A stretch of DNA of 64,000 nt from Alphaproteobacteria bacterium (GCA_025924715.1 JAICHV010000009.1:30320-94319), one strand, 5' to 3'; counted from the stretch's first letter, positions 8,951-18,809 are shown. Notes: a model not told the origin generated them from the letters alone. Numbers and translations: made by a program.

Positions 8951-9448
8951 ATGAGACGGCGGGGACGATCCATCAAGAAACTTCTGAACCTGGCCCTGGG
9001 CATTGGGGCCGGTCTTAGCGCGGTGCTTTTGACCGGCGCGGTTGCCATGCCGACCCCCAGTTACGACCCCGCCGCCCTGGCCAGGATCCATGCCGGCCCG
9101 GCCGATTGCGCCGGCTGCAATCTGAAAGGCGCCGACCTCACCAACACCTGCGTCACCGCGCATGATCTGCACGGCGCCAATTTTGACGGCGCCAACGCCA
9201 CCTTGATGTGCATGGCGAGCGCGAATGTCAGCGGCAGCTCGTTCCGCGGCACCGAATTGTCGGGCGCCAATCTGGCGGGGGCCAAACTGGCCGGCGCCGA
9301 TCTGACCGGCGCCCATACTTCGATCACCTCTTTTGCCGGCACCGACCTGACCCATGTGAAGGGTCTGACCCAAAGCCAGCTCGACATCGCCTGCAGCGAC
9401 GCCAATACCAAGCTTCCCGCGGGTCTGAAAATTCACACCTGCGAGTAA
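8951..9448 (+). CDS. Secreted pentapeptide-repeat protein
   Basis: A 165-residue protein with a basic N-terminus and a hydrophobic signal segment (about 10-32), followed by about fourteen pentapeptide repeats of the A(D/N)LXX type at roughly 57-135, for example LKGADLTN, LHGANFDGAN, LSGANLAGAKLAGADLTGAH. Such repeats fold as a right-handed quadrilateral beta-helix. Cys residues in the first repeats and near the end (IACSD, HTCE) suggest disulfides, which fits a periplasmic location. The function of exported pentapeptide proteins is mostly unknown. It is monocistronic, followed by a good terminator. Confidence 0.88.
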   Translation: MRRRGRSIKKLLNLALGIGAGLSAVLLTGAVAMPTPSYDPAALARIHAGPADCAGCNLKGADLTNTCVTAHDLHGANFDGANATLMCMASANVSGSSFRGTELSGANLAGAKLAGADLTGAHTSITSFAGTDLTHVKGLTQSQLDIACSDANTKLPAGLKIHTCE

Positions 9449-9480
9449 AAGCCTCTCCCTCCCCTGAGAGAGCAACTGCG

Positions 9481-9510
9481 ACCCCGCTGCCCAACGAGCG
9501 GGGTTTTTTC
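9481..9510 (+). terminator. Rho-independent terminator of the pentapeptide-repeat gene
   Basis: An 8-bp perfect stem (ACCCCGCT at 9481-9488 with AGCGGGGT at 9497-9504), an 8-base loop, then a run of T to 9509. Confidence 0.88.
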
Positions 9511-9534
9511 TTTGCAGGGCATCGTTGGCGCAAT

Positions 9535-9618
9535 CCCTCTCACCCGGTCAAAAGACGTTTCCGGCAGGATGCCCGTATCCCCTGTCCCCCGTCGGGGGAG
9601 AGGGCTAGGGTGAGGAGG
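9535..9618. repeat. Imperfect palindromic element, dispersed-repeat type
   Basis: Outer arms CCCTCTCACCC (9535-9545) and GGGTGAGGAGG (9608-9618) are nearly complementary and enclose an inner hairpin CCCCC-gtc-GGGGG (9586-9598) extended by partly complementary flanks. It sits between two convergent genes. Similar pyrimidine-rich palindromes recur between genes in many alphaproteobacterial genomes, but no second full copy is in this window. Confidence 0.5.
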
Positions 9619-9640
9619 CTTCAGCCAATTCGCCTGTCGA

Positions 9641-11212
9641 TTATTCCGCGGCCTGCTGCAAGGGATCCGGCTTCCAGCGCAGCACCGGCTTGCGGGCGGC
9701 GGCGGTTTCGTCCAGGCGGCGGCGGGGGGCGAGGCGTGGGGCGCCTTCGAAGCGGGCAATCTTTCCGGCTTTGGCCTCCAGCGCCATGGTCCGCAGCACA
9801 TGGATGAAGCGGTCGAGGGATTCCTTGGATTCCGATTCCGTCGGCTCGATCAGCATGGCGCCATGCACCACCAGGGGGAAATACATGGTCATGGGGTGAT
9901 AGCCCTCATCGATCATCGCCTTGGCGAAATCCAGGGTGGTGACCCCGGTGCCGTCCAGGAAACTGTCGTCGAACAGCGCCTCATGCATGCAAGGGCCTTC
10001 GCCGAAGGGAGCACTCATCACATCTTTCAGGCTGGCCAAAATGTAATTGGCCGAGAGCACGGCGTCCTCGCTGGCCTGGCGCACGCCGTCGCGGCCGTGG
10101 CTGAGCATATAGCTCAATGCCCGCACGAACATGCCCATCTGGCCGTGAAAGGCGCTCATTCGGCCGAAGGGCCTGGCGCCTTCCGGCAAGTCGTCGCGGT
10201 CCTCCACCAATTTGAATCCGTCTCGGTCCGCCACCAACAGGGGCAGCGGCGCGAAGGGCGCCAGCGCCGCCGACAACACCACCGGCCCTGCCCCCGGGCC
10301 GCCGCCGCCATGCGGCGTGGAGAAGGTCTTGTGCAAATTGATATGCATGGCATCGATGCCCAGATCGCCCGGCCGCACCCGCCCCGCGATGGCGTTGAAA
10401 TTGGCGCCGTCGCAATAGAAGAACGCGCCGGCGGCATGCACCGCTTTGGCGATCTCGATCACTTCGCCTTCGAACAACCCGCAAGTGTTGGGATTGGTCA
10501 GCATGATCGCCGCCACGTCCGGACCGAGCTTGGCCTTCAAGGCCTCGGCATCGACATGACCATTGGGCTTGGCCGGCACTTCGTCGACCGTGAAGCCGGC
10601 AAAGGCCGCGGTGGCGGGATTGGTGCCATGGGCGGATTCCGGCACCAGCACGCGGGGGCGGTGTTCGCCGCGGGCGGCGATGGCGGCGCGGATCGCCAAA
10701 AGCCCGCAGAGTTCACCATGCGCGCCCGCCTTGGGCGACATCGCCACCGCCGGCATGCCGGTCAATACGGTAAGCCAGTTCATCAATTGGGCGATCAATT
10801 GCAACGCACCCTGGGTGGCGCTGCGCGGCGCCAGCGGATGCAGATCGCCGAAGCCGGGCAGCCGCGCCATTTTTTCGTTCAGGCGCGGATTGTGTTTCAT
10901 GGTGCAGGAGCCCAGCGGATAAAGCCCGGCATCGATGGCGTAATTCATCCGCGACAACCGCACATAATGGCGGATCACTTCCGGCTCGCTGAGCCCGGGC
11001 AAGCCGATCGGCGATTTGCGCGCCATGCCGCCCAGACGGGCGTCGGTGATTTGGGCCTCAGGCAAATCCACGCCGGTGACGCCGGCACGGCCGAGTTCGA
11101 AGATCAAGCGTTCTTCATGGTCCAACCCGCGATCCCCCGAAATGGTCGGCAGGTCGTCCGGCGCGGTGGCGTCCGGCGTGACCACACGGCGGCGGTTGGT
11201 TTCCAGCTCCAT
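9641..11212 (-). CDS. gcvPB: Glycine dehydrogenase (decarboxylating) subunit 2
   Basis: PLP-dependent P-protein of the glycine cleavage system, split form: the C-terminal half that carries the cofactor. It decarboxylates glycine and loads the aminomethyl group onto GcvH. It has 523 residues from the ATG at 11212. The PLP lysine is K295 in HKTFSTPHGGGGPG (294-307); ESAHGTNPATAAFAGF lies at about 192-207. The start overlaps the gcvPA stop by one base (TGATG) and has AGGAGG 7 bases upstream, so it is preferred over a GTG 3 bases earlier. It is the last gene of the riboswitch-controlled gcvT-H-PA-PB operon. Confidence 0.97.
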   Translation of the reverse strand: MELETNRRRVVTPDATAPDDLPTISGDRGLDHEERLIFELGRAGVTGVDLPEAQITDARLGGMARKSPIGLPGLSEPEVIRHYVRLSRMNYAIDAGLYPLGSCTMKHNPRLNEKMARLPGFGDLHPLAPRSATQGALQLIAQLMNWLTVLTGMPAVAMSPKAGAHGELCGLLAIRAAIAARGEHRPRVLVPESAHGTNPATAAFAGFTVDEVPAKPNGHVDAEALKAKLGPDVAAIMLTNPNTCGLFEGEVIEIAKAVHAAGAFFYCDGANFNAIAGRVRPGDLGIDAMHINLHKTFSTPHGGGGPGAGPVVLSAALAPFAPLPLLVADRDGFKLVEDRDDLPEGARPFGRMSAFHGQMGMFVRALSYMLSHGRDGVRQASEDAVLSANYILASLKDVMSAPFGEGPCMHEALFDDSFLDGTGVTTLDFAKAMIDEGYHPMTMYFPLVVHGAMLIEPTESESKESLDRFIHVLRTMALEAKAGKIARFEGAPRLAPRRRLDETAAARKPVLRWKPDPLQQAAE

Positions 11213-12555
11213 CACAGCACCTCCTTCAGCGCCGCTTCCAGCACCGCGAAATCGTCCTCGGTATTGGTCTCAGTGGCGGCGACGATCAAAAGATTCTTCG
11301 CCGCCGCATCATGCGGCAGCAGCCGCGAGGCGGGCACGCCGGCGATGACGCCGCGCTCCGCCAGCAGATCGACAAGCGGGGCCGCCGGCTTGGGCAAGTG
11401 CAGGGTGAATTCATTGAAGAAAGCCGGCGTCACCAACTCGACGCCAGGCAGCGCGCCCAAACGCGCGGCCAGCGCCGCCGCCTTGGCGTGATTCAGCCGC
11501 GCCAGCCGGCCGAAACCTTCCTCGCCCAGCAGCGACAAATGGATAGTGAAGGCCAACGTGCAGAGGCCGGAATTGGTGCAGATATTGCTGGTCGCCTTTT
11601 CCCGGCGGATATGCTGTTCGCGGGTGGAGAGCGTCAGCACATAACCGCGCCGGCCCTCGGTATCCACGGTCTCGCCGGTCAGCCGGCCGGGCATCTGGCG
11701 CAGGAATTTCTCCCGGGTGGCGAAAAGCCCGACATAGGGGCCGCCGAAATTCAGGCCATTGCCGATCGACTGGCCCTCGGCGGCGACAATGTCAGCGCCT
11801 TGCGCGCCGGGCGGTTCCAGCAGGCCCAGCGACACCGCTTCGGTCACCACCGCGATCAACAGCGCGCCCTTGGCATGGGCGGCATCGGCGATGGGCCGCA
11901 GATTGCGGATAAGCCCGAAGACGTCGGGGCTTTGCACCACCACACAGGCGGTCTCCTCGTCGATCAGCGCGATCAGGTCTTCCGCCTGGCCCGGCGTCAC
12001 CGGCGCGCGGGTCATGGTGCCCACCAGCCCGGCCACGGTTTCCACCGTCTCGGCGTAATGGGGATGCAGCCCGCCCGACAGGATCGCCTTGCCGCGTTTG
12101 GTGATGCGCTGGGCCATCATCACCGCTTCGGCGGTGGCGGTGCTGCCATCATAGAGCGAGGCATTGGCCACCTCCATCCCCGTCAGAAGCGCCACCTGCG
12201 TCTGGAATTCGAACAGATATTGCAGCGTGCCCTGGGCGATTTCCGGCTGATAGGGTGTGTAGGAGGTGAGGAATTCCGAGCGCTGGATCAGATGATCGAC
12301 GGCGCTGGGCACATGGTGCTTGTAAGCGCCGGCGCCGCAGAAAAACGGCGCCTCGCCCGCCGCGATATTCTTGGCGGCCAGGCGCGACAGGGCGCGGTCC
12401 ACTTCCAGCTCGCCCTTGGTGTCGGGCAGGTCGAAGGCGTCCAGCGACACGACGGCGGCGCGCGGCACATCGCGGTACAGCGCATCCATGCCGGCGACAC
12501 CGATCTTGGCCAGCATGGCGGCGCGGTCGCTGGGCGTCAGGGGAAGATAACGCAT
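11212..12555 (-). CDS. gcvPA: Glycine dehydrogenase (decarboxylating) subunit 1
   Basis: N-terminal half of the split P-protein; pairs with GcvPB to form the active alpha2beta2 enzyme. At 447 residues it is the usual length. Recognisable blocks are [20 protein letters not shown] at the start, [20 protein letters not shown] at about 93-112 and [19 protein letters not shown] just after. It starts 2 bases after gcvH ends and overlaps gcvPB by one base, so translation is coupled through the operon. Confidence 0.97.
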   Translation of the reverse strand: MRYLPLTPSDRAAMLAKIGVAGMDALYRDVPRAAVVSLDAFDLPDTKGELEVDRALSRLAAKNIAAGEAPFFCGAGAYKHHVPSAVDHLIQRSEFLTSYTPYQPEIAQGTLQYLFEFQTQVALLTGMEVANASLYDGSTATAEAVMMAQRITKRGKAILSGGLHPHYAETVETVAGLVGTMTRAPVTPGQAEDLIALIDEETACVVVQSPDVFGLIRNLRPIADAAHAKGALLIAVVTEAVSLGLLEPPGAQGADIVAAEGQSIGNGLNFGGPYVGLFATREKFLRQMPGRLTGETVDTEGRRGYVLTLSTREQHIRREKATSNICTNSGLCTLAFTIHLSLLGEEGFGRLARLNHAKAAALAARLGALPGVELVTPAFFNEFTLHLPKPAAPLVDLLAERGVIAGVPASRLLPHDAAAKNLLIVAATETNTEDDFAVLEAALKEVL

Positions 12556-12557
12556 TG

Positions 12558-12932
12558 TCAGAGGCCCTTCACAAATTCCGCATAAGCATCGGCGGTCATC
12601 AGCTTGGCGAATTCGGCGGCGCTCACGCCTTTGAGCTTGAAGAACCAGCCCTCGCCTTCCGGATCGTCATTGACCTTTGACGGCGCGGCTTCCAACCCGC
12701 TATTGGCTTCGGTCACTTCGCCCCCCACCGGGGCATAGACTTCGCTGGCCGCCTTGACGCTTTCGACCACCGCGGCTTCGGCGCCCGCGCCGACATTGCG
12801 GCCCGTAGCGGGCAGCTCCACGAACACCACATCGCCCAGCGCCTCGGCGGCATATTTGGTGATCCCGACGGTGGCGGCATCGCCATCCAGCCGCACCCAT
12901 TCATGTTGATCGGTAAACCGTGTCTCGCTCAT
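12558..12932 (-). CDS. gcvH: Glycine cleavage system H protein
   Basis: Small lipoylated carrier (124 residues) that shuttles the aminomethyl group between P-, T- and L-proteins. The lipoyl attachment lysine is K60 in [14 protein letters not shown]; the N-terminal [11 protein letters not shown] and the [12 protein letters not shown] strand are typical. The L-protein (dihydrolipoyl dehydrogenase) is not in this operon and is normally shared with other complexes. It lies 17 bases downstream of gcvT. Confidence 0.98.
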   Translation of the reverse strand: MSETRFTDQHEWVRLDGDAATVGITKYAAEALGDVVFVELPATGRNVGAGAEAAVVESVKAASEVYAPVGGEVTEANSGLEAAPSKVNDDPEGEGWFFKLKGVSAAEFAKLMTADAYAEFVKGL

Positions 12933-12949
12933 TCATCGCTCCTGTTGTC

Positions 12950-14068
12950 TTAAACCGCCCGCTTATAGCGATGCGGCACAAACGGCATCGGCACCACCTG
13001 CGCGGGCAAGGCTTTGCCCCGCACCAGCAATTCCACTTGGGTGCCGTCATTGGAAAATTCGCTCAAGGCATAGCCCATGGCGCAGGGCCCGTTCAGGCTG
13101 GGGCCGAAGCCGCCCGAGGTGATTTTGCCGATCACCCGCCCGCCCGCGGTGATTTCGGTGCCTTCACGCGCCGGCGCCTTTCCTACGGGACGGATACCGA
13201 CCCGTTTGCGCCCTGCGCCGTTGAACAGCCGGTCCATCACCACCTCGGCGCCCGCGAAACCGCGCTCCAGCTTGCGGCGCTTGCCGATCGACCACACCAG
13301 ATTGGCTTCCACCGGATCGGTGCTCTCATCGATGTCATGGCCGTAAAGGCAAAGTCCCGCTTCCAGGCGCAGGGAATCGCGCGCGCCCAGCCCGATGGGC
13401 AGAACTTCCGGCTCACCCAACAAGGCGCGCGCCACCTTTTCGGCGTCCTTGCCGGGAAGAGAAATTTCAAAGCCGTCTTCGCCGGTATAGCCGGTGCGGC
13501 TGATGATGGCGGGCACGCCGGCGACGGTAGCGCGGGCGGCGCGCATGAAACTGAGCTTGCCGATGCCCGGGGAATGACGTTCCAGAACATCCGCTGCGGC
13601 GGGGCCTTGCAGCGCCAGCAAGGCGCGCTCCGGTGCCGGCGTCAGAACCGCCTGGTCCGCCAGCCGCGCGGCGATATAGGCGAAATCGCTGTCCTTCATC
13701 GACGCATTGACGACCAGATAGAGCGCGCGTTCGCCCGCCAGCCTGGTGGTCATGAAATCATCCTTGATGCCGCCCTGGTCGTTCAGCAGCAAGCCATAGC
13801 GCTGCGCGCCTTCGCGGATGCCGATGATGTCGGCGGGCGTCACGCTTTCCAGCGCCTTGGCGGGATCGTCGCCCGACAAAAAGGCCTGGCCCATATGGGA
13901 GACATCGAACAGCCCGGCGCGCTCGCGGGTATGCAGATGCTCCTTCAGCACCCCGGCGGGATATTGCACCGGCATTTCATAACCGGCGAAGGGCACCATT
14001 TTGCCGCCCAGCTCCAGATGCAAAGCATGGAGCGGAGTCTTTTTCAGAATTTCGGTGGTGACGGTCAT
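12950..14068 (-). CDS. gcvT: Aminomethyltransferase (glycine cleavage T protein)
   Basis: Transfers the methylene group from the H-protein intermediate to tetrahydrofolate, releasing ammonia. It has 372 residues. Family segments are LHLELGGKMVPFAGYEMPVQ (about 18-37), DVSHMGQAFLSG (about 55-66) and SRTGYTGEDGFEISLPG (about 184-200). It is the first gene of the leftward glycine cleavage operon, directly downstream of the tandem glycine riboswitch, so glycine should raise expression of all four genes. Confidence 0.97.
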   Translation of the reverse strand: MTVTTEILKKTPLHALHLELGGKMVPFAGYEMPVQYPAGVLKEHLHTRERAGLFDVSHMGQAFLSGDDPAKALESVTPADIIGIREGAQRYGLLLNDQGGIKDDFMTTRLAGERALYLVVNASMKDSDFAYIAARLADQAVLTPAPERALLALQGPAAADVLERHSPGIGKLSFMRAARATVAGVPAIISRTGYTGEDGFEISLPGKDAEKVARALLGEPEVLPIGLGARDSLRLEAGLCLYGHDIDESTDPVEANLVWSIGKRRKLERGFAGAEVVMDRLFNGAGRKRVGIRPVGKAPAREGTEITAGGRVIGKITSGGFGPSLNGPCAMGYALSEFSNDGTQVELLVRGKALPAQVVPMPFVPHRYKRAV

Positions 14069-14117
14069 GATAGTCCCGATACAGAAAGAAGTCCTTCCGC
14101 CAACGCGGCGGTGCGAA

Positions 14118-14346
14118 CCCCTCTGTCATGGGACCTGAGAGTTTTCCCCCGCCGAGCCCAAAAGGCGAAGCCAGGTTACCCCTTCGGTAGGCGGGCCTTG
14201 CGACCGGCGCTTTTCCAGAGATTCATCTCCTTCGCGGTCCTTTTGCCTGAGAGTTTCCGGGTGGTTGCTCCTTCGGCCTTCGCCCCTGGGGGCTTCGGCC
14301 GACAGGTCGGCCTATGCTCCGTTGAGGACAAACGTCTCCCGCGAGG
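14118..14346 (-). promoter_or_regulatory. Tandem glycine riboswitch
   Basis: Read on the minus strand, the gcvT leader holds two glycine aptamers. The first ends with the conserved CTCTCAGGCAAAAGGACCG (complement of about 14235-14253); the second with CTCTCAGGTCCCATGACAGA (complement of about 14121-14140). Between and before them lie GGAGATGAATCTCTGGA and GGAGACG segments typical of the aptamer starts. Tandem aptamers sense glycine directly and usually turn gcv operons on; an N-acetyltransferase or transporter target is ruled out by the gcvT start about 50 bases downstream. No second regulatory element was identified. Confidence 0.95.
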
Positions 14347-14456
14347 GATCGTGTGATGGCCATCGCCGCGCGCCTCACGGCGGACACGATGTTGCGGCGC
14401 ATTCTAAAGGGGGACCCCCGGGAGTCAATTCGAGGCCGCTGGGCCCCTAGAGTTAT

Positions 14457-16211
14457 TCACATTCTATCGGGAACTTCGATCCCCAAAAGCCCCAGAATCC
14501 GCGCCATCACGGCCAAAGTGAGGTTGCTCAGCCCTAGCCGGGCGGCCCGCAATTCGGCATCCGTTTCCGACAGAATATGGTGCTCGGTATAAAAGCGGCT
14601 GAAGCCCTGGGCCAGGGTGAAGGCGTAATCGCACAGGATATTGGGGGCGCGTTTTTCTTCCGCCGCCGCCATGGCATCGCCCACCGAAACCAGTTGCAGC
14701 GCCAGCGCCCGTTCCGCCGGCGCCGCCAGCCGTCCGACGCGGCCCGACTCGCCGGCCTTGCGCAGGATCGAGCGGATGCGCACCGCCGCATATTGCAGAT
14801 AGGGCCCGGTCTTGCCCTCGAAGCGCGAAAACCGCTCCAGGTCGAAAATATAATCGGTGGTGCGGTGGTTGGAGAGATCGGCGAATTTGATGGTGGCGAT
14901 GCCGACCATGCGGGCGATATCGCCACGCTCCTGCTGCCCGATATCGGCATCCAGATTTTGTTCGGCCAGCCGCTTTTGCGCTTCCGCCGTCGCCATCGCG
15001 ATCAGATCGTAAAGCTTCATCACCCCGCCGGCCCGGGTCTTGAAGGGCTTGCCGTCCGCACCGTTCATGGTGCCGTAGCCGACATGCTCCAGCGCGGCGC
15101 CGTCATTGAGGCCGGCTTGCTGCGCGGCGCGGAACACCTGTTCGAAATGGCCATGCTGGCGGTGGTCGACGATATAAAGGATCAGTGCCGGGTGATAATC
15201 GCGGACCCGCTCGATGATCGTGGCAAGATCGGTGGTGCCGTACAGCACGCCGCCTTCCGACTTGACCAGGATCAGGGGCGGCATGGGCTTTTTGTCGTCC
15301 TCGCGCGCCACCGGCACCACCAGGGCGCCTTCGCTGATTTGCGCCAATCCCCGCGCCTTGAGATCTTCCAGCATCGGCCCGATCAAGCCATGCACAGTGG
15401 ATTCCCCGTTCCACAGATCGAATTTCACACCCAGGCTGGCAAATTCGCGCGTCAGCCCTTCTTCCGAAACTTTGACGAAATGGCGCCACAACGCCCGATA
15501 GCCGGGGCGGCCATCCTGCAATTCGACCGTGGCGCGCCGCGCCGCATCCAATCGCGCCGGATCGCTTTTGCACGCCGCCGAAGCCGCCGGATACATTTCT
15601 TCCAGATCGTCCATCGACACCGGGGATTGATCCGGGTACGGACCTTTGAAGCCGGCATCGAAATAGACCGGGGCAATGCCCCGCACCTCGACTTCGGTGA
15701 TCAACTGGCCCATCTGCAGCCCCCAATCGCCCAGATGCACATCGCTGATCACCCGCCAGCCATTGGCCCGGTAGAGCCGCTGCAGGCAATCGCCGATGAT
15801 GGAGGAGCGCAGATGACCCACATGCATGGGCTTGGCGACATTGGGGCCGCCGAAATCCAGGATGGCGGTGCGGCCCTGCCCCGTATCCGGCGCGCCGAGC
15901 TTTTCGTCCGCCGCCAACTCGGCCAACTGCCGCGACAAGACGTCGTCGGTGACGTCCAGGTTGATGAAGCCGGGACCGGCAATTTCGACCTTGGCGAAAA
16001 AGGGATCGGCTTTCAGCCGCGCCGCCACTTTCTCGGCCATGACACGGGGATTGCTTTTGCTTTGCTTGGCCGCCGCCAGGGCGCCATTGCATTGAAACTG
16101 CGCCAGGTCGGGGCGATCGGACACCTGCACCCGGCCGAAACCCGCATCCAGCCCCTCCGCCGCGAAAGCCTCACCGGCCCGGCGCGACAGCTCGGCCGCC
16201 AGACTGGTCAT
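14457..16211 (-). CDS. argS: Arginyl-tRNA synthetase
   Basis: Class I aminoacyl-tRNA synthetase charging tRNA-Arg. It has 584 residues. An N-terminal Add1-type domain spans about 1-85. The catalytic core starts at DFGGPNVAKPMHVGHLRSS, whose HVGH (about 130-133) is the HIGH motif, and the C-terminal DALR anticodon-binding domain covers about the last 120 residues. The KMSKS loop is replaced by a degenerate segment near TRAGGVMKL, as is common in bacterial ArgRS. It overlaps the upstream lipoprotein gene by 4 bases. Confidence 0.98.
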   Translation of the reverse strand: MTSLAAELSRRAGEAFAAEGLDAGFGRVQVSDRPDLAQFQCNGALAAAKQSKSNPRVMAEKVAARLKADPFFAKVEIAGPGFINLDVTDDVLSRQLAELAADEKLGAPDTGQGRTAILDFGGPNVAKPMHVGHLRSSIIGDCLQRLYRANGWRVISDVHLGDWGLQMGQLITEVEVRGIAPVYFDAGFKGPYPDQSPVSMDDLEEMYPAASAACKSDPARLDAARRATVELQDGRPGYRALWRHFVKVSEEGLTREFASLGVKFDLWNGESTVHGLIGPMLEDLKARGLAQISEGALVVPVAREDDKKPMPPLILVKSEGGVLYGTTDLATIIERVRDYHPALILYIVDHRQHGHFEQVFRAAQQAGLNDGAALEHVGYGTMNGADGKPFKTRAGGVMKLYDLIAMATAEAQKRLAEQNLDADIGQQERGDIARMVGIATIKFADLSNHRTTDYIFDLERFSRFEGKTGPYLQYAAVRIRSILRKAGESGRVGRLAAPAERALALQLVSVGDAMAAAEEKRAPNILCDYAFTLAQGFSRFYTEHHILSETDAELRAARLGLSNLTLAVMARILGLLGIEVPDRM

Positions 16212-16735
16212 GGAACGTAGCGGCCCATCTTGCGATTGAACGCCAATTGTTCGGGCGTGAGCTGGAAGCCCACCAGCACCTGGTAATCATTGGGCAAATG
16301 CCCACGCTCCAGAGTGACCTGAACCTGGTCCGGCGACTCCGACGCGGTCGCCACTGCCGCGCCGGGCGCAAAATCGAAACGCACCTTATACAGCTTCTTG
16401 CTCACCAGTTGCGCCGCCGAATTGACGGTGACGAAATAATCCAGCGTGTAGCTGACGGCATCGGCGGTCGGGGTGCGGGTGGCGCGGAAATCGATATCCA
16501 CGCTGGAAAGCGTGGTGCCCTTGGCGCGGTCGAAGATGCAACTGGAGTTGACATCGGTGATGCTGGCGGTCGCGGCGACGCCGGACAAATCCTGCGGCGC
16601 GCCGGGGCGCATCACCGCCTCGGTGGCGGTGTCGGCCAGGATCGCCGAGCCGGGGCAAATGCTGATTCTCTGGGTGTTGCAGCCTGTGAGAAACAGCAGG
16701 GCAGCCAAACCGGCAAGGGACGCAAGGCGGGTCAT
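16208..16735 (-). CDS. Putative outer-membrane lipoprotein, unknown function
   Basis: From the ATG at 16735 (MTRLASLAG) it has 175 residues and a clear lipoprotein signal: a hydrophobic stretch ending in the lipobox LTGC with the lipid-modified Cys at residue 19. An upstream in-frame ATG at 16753 would add six residues. The mature part is a beta-rich domain with no recognised catalytic motif. It overlaps the argS start by 4 bases, so it probably shares a promoter with argS. The family is conserved next to argS-like genes in some relatives, but this is an impression rather than a search result. Confidence 0.8.
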   Translation of the reverse strand: MTRLASLAGLAALLFLTGCNTQRISICPGSAILADTATEAVMRPGAPQDLSGVAATASITDVNSSCIFDRAKGTTLSSVDIDFRATRTPTADAVSYTLDYFVTVNSAAQLVSKKLYKVRFDFAPGAAVATASESPDQVQVTLERGHLPNDYQVLVGFQLTPEQLAFNRKMGRYVP

Positions 16736-16862
16736 GATCGATATCCGGCGCAAAACTTGACTTTTTGAGGGCTAGGTCCGACTTCTCGGCCCCTGTTCGC
16801 TTTTGGGGGGCGGACTTTACCCATCCGACCCCCGTAAGGGAAGCGGCCCACAGGAAGGCGTC

Positions 16863-17822
16863 ATGGCGGTCTATACCGATGTCAGTTTTGAGGATCTGGA
16901 AGGCCTGTTGTCGGGATACGACATCGGTCTGCCGCTGAGCTTCAAGGGCATCGCCGAAGGGGTGGAGAATTCCAACTTCTATCTGCAGACCGATCGCGGC
17001 GCCTATATCCTCACCCTTTATGAAAAGCGCGTCAGGATCGAGGATCTGCCGTTTTTCCTGGGGCTGATGGAGCATCTGGCGGCGCGCGGCTTGAATTGTC
17101 CGCAGCCCGTGCGCGCCCGCGATGGTTCGCAATGGCTCATGCTGAAAGGCCGCGCCGCGGCGATTTTGACATTCCTGAGCGGCATTTCCCTGCGACGCCC
17201 CGAGGCGGGGCATTGCGCCGCGGCCGGGGGCACCTTGGCGCGGCTGCATGATTCGGGCGGCGGTTTTGCCTTGAGCCGGCCCAATGCGCTTGGCCTGGCC
17301 GGTTGGCGCGAATTGGCCACGGCGACCATCGCGCGCGCCGATTCCGTGCAAGGAGGGCTGGCGGCGCTGATCGCCGATGCGCTCGCCGATCTGGAGCGGC
17401 GCTGGCCCACCGATCTGCCGGCCGGCCTGATCCATGCCGATCTGTTTCCCGACAATGTGCTCTTCATGCAGGACAAGGTTTCCGGCGTGATCGATTTCTA
17501 TTTCGCCTGCCGCGACATGTTCGCTTACGACTTGTCGGTGATGCTCAATTCCTGGTGCTTCGAGAGCGACGGCGCCTACAACGTCACCAAGGGGAAAGCG
17601 CTGATCGCCGGTTATCGCTCGGTGCGCGCCCTGACCCCGGCAGAAATCGACGCCCTGCCCGTCTTGATGCGCGGGGCCTCGCTGCGGTTTCTGCTGACCC
17701 GGCTCTATGACTGGCTGAATCACGATCCGAACGCGCTGGTCCGGCCCAAGGACCCGCGCGAATATTCCAAGCGGCTGCGCTTTCATATGCAGGTCAAACA
17801 TGCCGGTGAGTACGGACTTTGA
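16863..17822 (+). CDS. thrB: Homoserine kinase (aminoglycoside-phosphotransferase type)
   Basis: Phosphorylates homoserine on the route to threonine; ThrC, encoded at 23.7-25.1 kb, takes the next step. The 319 residues form an APH/choline-kinase fold, the usual form in alphaproteobacteria and unrelated to the GHMP-type ThrB of enterics. It starts [14 protein letters not shown] and has the nucleotide region [20 protein letters not shown]. The catalytic loop is HADLFPDN (about 191-198), followed by the metal-binding [18 protein letters not shown] precedes the ATG at 16863. It is translationally coupled to rnhA by TTGA overlap. Confidence 0.95.
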   Translation: MAVYTDVSFEDLEGLLSGYDIGLPLSFKGIAEGVENSNFYLQTDRGAYILTLYEKRVRIEDLPFFLGLMEHLAARGLNCPQPVRARDGSQWLMLKGRAAAILTFLSGISLRRPEAGHCAAAGGTLARLHDSGGGFALSRPNALGLAGWRELATATIARADSVQGGLAALIADALADLERRWPTDLPAGLIHADLFPDNVLFMQDKVSGVIDFYFACRDMFAYDLSVMLNSWCFESDGAYNVTKGKALIAGYRSVRALTPAEIDALPVLMRGASLRFLLTRLYDWLNHDPNALVRPKDPREYSKRLRFHMQVKHAGEYGL

Positions 17823-18259
17823 AGCGAATTGATATTTTCACCGATGGCGCCTGTTCGGGAAATCCCGGGCCCGGCGGATGGGCGGCCATCCTGCGCAGCG
17901 GCGCCCATGAGCGGGAGATCTTCGGCGGCGAACAGGCCACCACCAACAACCGGATGGAATTGACCGCCGTGATCGAAGGCCTGAAAGCGCTGAAGGGCCG
18001 CGCCGAAGTCGTGATCCACACCGATTCCCGTTATGTGATGGATGGGGCGGAGAAATGGTTGAAAGGCTGGAAGACCAAGGGTTGGAAAACTGCCGACAAG
18101 AAGCCGGTCAAGAATGAAGATTTGTGGCGGGCGCTGGACGCCGAGCTTGCCAAACATGCGCTTGTCTGGCGCTGGGTCCGCGGCCATACCGGGCATGTGG
18201 AAAACGAGCGCGCCGATCTGCTGGCGCGCTCGGCAATTCCGTCAAAGAACCCAGATTAG
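17819..18259 (+). CDS. rnhA: Ribonuclease HI
   Basis: Degrades RNA in RNA-DNA hybrids (primer removal, R-loop resolution). It has 146 residues. The four acidic residues are seen as D9 ([14 protein letters not shown]), E47 ([12 protein letters not shown]), D69 ([10 protein letters not shown]) and D133, with the RGHTGH loop at 121-126. It starts at TTG 17819, overlapping the thrB stop codon, which places it in a thrB-rnhA operon as in many alphaproteobacteria. It overlaps the end of the convergent peroxiredoxin gene by 4 bases. Confidence 0.97.
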   Translation: MKRIDIFTDGACSGNPGPGGWAAILRSGAHEREIFGGEQATTNNRMELTAVIEGLKALKGRAEVVIHTDSRYVMDGAEKWLKGWKTKGWKTADKKPVKNEDLWRALDAELAKHALVWRWVRGHTGHVENERADLLARSAIPSKNPD

Positions 18260-18738
18260 AGAAGCCCCAGCAGGAATTCGGCGCTGGAGACTTCGAAGGC
18301 GCCGGGCTGTTCGACATTGAGGGACTTCACCACGCCATTGTCGACGATCATCGAATAACGCTGGCTACGCTTGCCCATGCCGAATTTGGTGCCGTCCATC
18401 TCCAGGCCCACGGCCTGGGTGAATTCGCCATTGCCGTCGGCCAGCATGCGCACCTTGTCGCCCGCGCCCTGATCCTTGCCCCAGGCCCCCATCACGAAGG
18501 CGTCGTTCACCGATACGCAAGCGATGGTGTCGATGCCCTTGGCCTTGAGCGCTTCGGCATTCTGCACGAAACCGGGAACATGCTTGGCCGAGCAGGTGGG
18601 GGTGAAGGCGCCCGGCAGCGCGAAAAGCGCGACTTTCTTGCCCGCGAAGAGTTCGTCGGTGGAAACCGGCTTGGGCCCGTCGGGGGTCATCTCGCGCAAG
18701 GTCACCGAAGGGATTTTGTCACCGACTTTGATCGTCAT
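18256..18738 (-). CDS. Peroxiredoxin, Prx5/AhpE-like
   Basis: Thiol peroxidase of 160 residues that reduces hydrogen peroxide and alkyl peroxides, probably with glutathione/glutaredoxin or thioredoxin as reductant. The peroxidatic cysteine is C49 in [10 protein letters not shown]; a second Cys is at 74 (TIACVSVND), at the position known in Prx5-type enzymes. It starts [14 protein letters not shown]. Sharing a locus with thrB-rnhA is common in alphaproteobacteria, here in convergent orientation. Confidence 0.95.
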   Translation of the reverse strand: MTIKVGDKIPSVTLREMTPDGPKPVSTDELFAGKKVALFALPGAFTPTCSAKHVPGFVQNAEALKAKGIDTIACVSVNDAFVMGAWGKDQGAGDKVRMLADGNGEFTQAVGLEMDGTKFGMGKRSQRYSMIVDNGVVKSLNVEQPGAFEVSSAEFLLGLL

Positions 18739-18809
18739 GGAAACTCCGTTGCTGGGGGTGGCGGGAGTGTAGCGGCAGAAGGGGTCGCGATCTATCCCCT
18801 CCGAGGACG

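Noticed and set aside
8639..9475. A 278-codon minus-strand frame across the pentapeptide-repeat gene
   Set aside because: Its Gly/Ala-rich translation mirrors the repeats on the other strand; the plus-strand gene has signal peptide, repeats and terminator.
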